Of a DNA stretch of 64,000 nucleotides, positions 61,897 through 64,000 are shown one piece after another (within the stretch, counting starts at the first letter, position 1; each line of letters starts with the position of its first letter). Source of the stretch: an uncultured Opitutia bacterium (GTDB taxonomy: Bacteria; Verrucomicrobiota; Verrucomicrobiia; Opitutales; Opitutaceae); the NCBI GenBank assembly GCA_903827245.1, contig CAIKHO010000007.1, positions 62,001 to 126,000 of the forward strand, written 5' to 3'. The translations under genes were made by a program, and so were the position numbers. Under the pieces are notes generated by a model. The model was not told the DNA's origin. It saw only the letters and a program-made list of their open reading frames with translations, and made no database searches.

Positions 61897-62766
61897 ATGC
61901 ATTTCGACAAACCCACCTATACGGTCCGCAAAGCCAAGAAGAAGGGCATCCCGAAGGGGCTCTACACCAAGGATCCCGCCACCGGCGATATCGTCTTCAA
62001 CAAGGAGCTGGTGGACAACCAGATGGTGATGCCCAAGAGCGGATATCACTTTCCGATCGGGGCGCGCGAGCGGATCGCGGCTCTGGTCGATCCGGAGTCG
62101 TTCGTCGAGAGCGATGCCGGCTTGAAGTCGGCCGACCCGCTGAATTTTACCGATTCCCAGCCCTACAAGCAGCGCCTGAAACGCTACGAGAAGGACAGCG
62201 GCCTGCCCGAGGCGGTCATTTGCGGCACGGGCAAGATCCACGGCATCGACGTTGCGCTGGCCGTGATGGATTTCCGTTTCTGCGGCGGCACGCTCGGTTC
62301 GGCCACGGGCGAAAAGATCACCCGGGCGATCGAGCTGGCCGTCGCGAAGAAGATTCCCTGCATCATTTTCAGCACCTCGGGCGGCGCGCGCATGCAGGAA
62401 GGCATCCTTTCCCTGATGCAAATGGCCAAGACCAGCGCCGCCCTCGGCCGGCTGGCGGCCGCGCGGCTGCCGTACATCTCGGTGTTGACGAATCCGACGA
62501 CGGGCGGGGTTTCCGCCAGCTATGCCACGCTGGGTGATGTGATCATCGCCGAGCCGGGTGCGCTGATCGGCTTTGCCGGCCCGCGCGTGATCAAGGAGAC
62601 CACGAAGCAGACCCTGCCGGCCGGTTTCCAGAGCGCGGAATTCCTTTTGCAGCGCGGACTCGTCGACTTGATCGTGAGCCGCCTGGAACAGCGCGACCGC
62701 CTGCGGGACCTCCTGACGGCGCTGTACTTGAAAAAGAAGCCGGCGCCGCCGGCCGCGACGCCCTGA
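61897..62766 (+). CDS. accD: Acetyl-CoA carboxylase carboxyltransferase subunit beta, zinc-finger-less
   Basis: 289 residues. With AccA it transfers CO2 from carboxybiotin to acetyl-CoA in fatty-acid synthesis. The crotonase-like core is intact: FCGGTLGSATGEKITRAIELA, ISTSGGARMQEGILSLMQMAKTS-type block, LTNPTTGGVSASYATLGDVIIAEPGALIGFAGPRVI. The N-terminal zinc ribbon, normally CxxC...CxxC, is degenerate: the segment IPKGLYTKDPATGDIVFNKE...MVMPKSGYHFPIGARERI aligns by its surrounding residues, but all four Cys positions hold other residues. Start chosen at MHFDKPTY. Follows comF closely. Confidence 0.93.
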   Translation: MHFDKPTYTVRKAKKKGIPKGLYTKDPATGDIVFNKELVDNQMVMPKSGYHFPIGARERIAALVDPESFVESDAGLKSADPLNFTDSQPYKQRLKRYEKDSGLPEAVICGTGKIHGIDVALAVMDFRFCGGTLGSATGEKITRAIELAVAKKIPCIIFSTSGGARMQEGILSLMQMAKTSAALGRLAAARLPYISVLTNPTTGGVSASYATLGDVIIAEPGALIGFAGPRVIKETTKQTLPAGFQSAEFLLQRGLVDLIVSRLEQRDRLRDLLTALYLKKKPAPPAATP

Positions 62767-62886
62767 GTTGGACTCAGTCAGTGGAAGGTGTCTGGCCGCC
62801 GAATCAGGTGAAACGGCCTTGCGGCGGCAAAAAAATCCGAGGCATTGAGCGTTGAACGTTCAGGGCGGAATGTGGAACGTTCCGCC

Positions 62887-64000
62887 ATGTCTCCGCATCC
62901 GACCGCCGCCGATTACGCCGCTGTCCAGGACTACCTCTTTTCGCTCAAGGCGCGCGGAGTGAAGTTCGGTATCGATCGTATGAGTGATTGGGCCGGGGCG
63001 CTCGGGCATCCCGAGCGTGCGATGCCGGTCATCCATGTCGCCGGCACCAACGGCAAGGGCTCCACGGCGGTGATGATCGAGGCTGTTCTCCGTGCTGCCG
63101 GCTGGCGCACGGGACTCTATACCTCGCCGCATCTCGTGCGCCTGGGCGAGCGGGTGCAGGTGAACCGGCGGATGCTGACCGAGGCGGAGATCATCGCGTA
63201 TGCGAACGAGCTGCGACCCGTGGCGGAACAGGTTTCCCGTTTCAATCCGGACGATCAGCCCAGTTTTTTCGAGTTCATGACGGCGATGGCCTTCCTGCAA
63301 TTCGCCCGCCAGAAATGCGATGTCGCCGTCATCGAGGTGGGCATGGGTGGCCGGCTTGATGCCACCAATGTGGTACTGCCCGAGATCTCGGTCATCACCT
63401 CGATCAGCCTCGATCACACGGCGGAGCTGGGTGACACCCCGGAGAAGATCGCCGCCGAGAAGGCGGGCATCATCAAGCCGGGCCGTCCGGTCGTCATCGG
63501 CCGTCTCCCGGCGGGTGCGGAGCGGGTCATCCGCCAGGTCGCGTGCGAGCGGGGCAGCCGGGTGATCTCCGTGGTGGAGGAGTTCGGAGCGGATGTGGCG
63601 CGTTATCCCACGACGAACCTCGAGGGTGACTATCAACGCTGGAATGCCGCGACGGCCACGCTGGTCGCGCGGGCCCTGCCTGCACGCTGGAAGTTGACGG
63701 ATGCAACGATCAGCCGCGGCCTGCTGGGTGTCGACTGGCCCGGACGCTGGCAGCGGTTGTCGCTGGGCGGACGGAAATTGATCCTCGATACCTCGCACAA
63801 TCCCGAAGGCGCCGCCGTGCTGCAGCAGAATTTTGAAGGTCTCACCAAGGCGGAGCCTGCTCCGGTGGTGGTCGTCGGAGTGCTGGGCGCGGCTCGGGCG
63901 CGGCCGCTGCTTGAGGTGATCGCGCAGTACGCCCGGGAGATTTATCTGTTGGTACCGAATCAAGCCCGCGCGTGCAGCCGGGAAGAACTCGAGGCGCTGT
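62887..64000 (+). CDS. folC: Folylpolyglutamate/dihydrofolate synthase, C-terminus cut by window end
   Basis: 371 codons are present before the window ends. Mur-ligase fold: ATP loop VAGTNGKGSTAVMIEAVL (residues 51-68), YTSPHLVRLGERVQVN, VIEVGMGGRLDATNVV, TSISLDHTAELGDTPEKIAAEKAGIIK and ILDTSHNPEGAAVLQ. It adds glutamate to folates. The block FGIDRMSDWAGALGHPERAM is the usual FolC start region. It may be one transcript with accD, although a 120-bp gap without a clear terminator separates them. Confidence 0.94.
   Translation, partial: MSPHPTAADYAAVQDYLFSLKARGVKFGIDRMSDWAGALGHPERAMPVIHVAGTNGKGSTAVMIEAVLRAAGWRTGLYTSPHLVRLGERVQVNRRMLTEAEIIAYANELRPVAEQVSRFNPDDQPSFFEFMTAMAFLQFARQKCDVAVIEVGMGGRLDATNVVLPEISVITSISLDHTAELGDTPEKIAAEKAGIIKPGRPVVIGRLPAGAERVIRQVACERGSRVISVVEEFGADVARYPTTNLEGDYQRWNAATATLVARALPARWKLTDATISRGLLGVDWPGRWQRLSLGGRKLILDTSHNPEGAAVLQQNFEGLTKAEPAPVVVVGVLGAARARPLLEVIAQYAREIYLLVPNQARACSREELEAL

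Overview
The window is high-GC, gene-dense bacterial chromosome. It suggests a free-living, polysaccharide-degrading Verrucomicrobiota, most likely Opitutaceae-like. The reasons are the expanded pectin-type propeller genes, sialate O-acetylesterase-like esterases, a citramalate-type isoleucine route, many GTG/TTG or weak-SD starts, and intergenic space packed with long inverted repeats. This placement is inference from gene content only. There is no rRNA, no CRISPR array and no recognisable transposase or integrase.

Layout. 1-12.3 kb: a minus-strand carbohydrate block with six oligogalacturonate-lyase-like (PL22-like) propeller paralogues, one cut by the window edge and separated from the others by an acyltransferase-3 gene, followed by two sialate O-acetylesterase-like paralogues. 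12.5-24.8 kb: an HD hydrolase, a complete tripartite RND efflux operon (permease, fusion protein, outer-membrane factor) divergent from its LysR regulator with a T-N11-A box between them, and a second RND fusion protein/permease pair. 25-33.7 kb: amino-acid biosynthesis on the plus strand, serA-plsY-hom-lysC-thrC-cimA, with an isoleucine leader peptide and terminator forming a classical attenuator in front of cimA. 33.9-45.3 kb: mostly minus-strand housekeeping (cls, tRNA-Tyr, GIY-YIG, radC, SurA-like PPIase, mfd, rnc, two ABC-2 permeases, ParA). 45.6-55.6 kb: a GH28 polygalacturonase, an orphan KdpE-like regulator, a Ser/Thr kinase, a low-GC cassette-like patch beside tRNA-Cys, an MFS exporter, a DUF4214 lipoprotein, an MBL protein with an HTH-like N-terminus, and an SDR. 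55.7-64 kb: plus-strand housekeeping (small coiled-coil/HTH protein, class IV aminotransferase, manC, ruvX, truA, comF, accD, folC) with moeB-rhodanese on the opposite strand.

The most unusual property is the repeat content. At least a dozen different families of long imperfect palindromes (arms about 18-32 bp, 60-160 bp overall) occupy nearly every larger intergenic gap, several in two or more copies. One 162-bp element with 32-bp arms lies inside the mfd reading frame and is translated as a 54-codon insertion. Another supplies the ribosome-binding region and start codon of thrC. The best-defined regulatory discovery is the Ile-codon leader/terminator before cimA.

Functionally, the carbohydrate genes (propellers, esterases, GH28, SDR) fit degradation of acetylated pectic polymers. 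The biosynthetic cluster joins serine, the aspartate-family pathway and the pyruvate/acetyl-CoA entry to isoleucine. The RND and MFS systems provide efflux.
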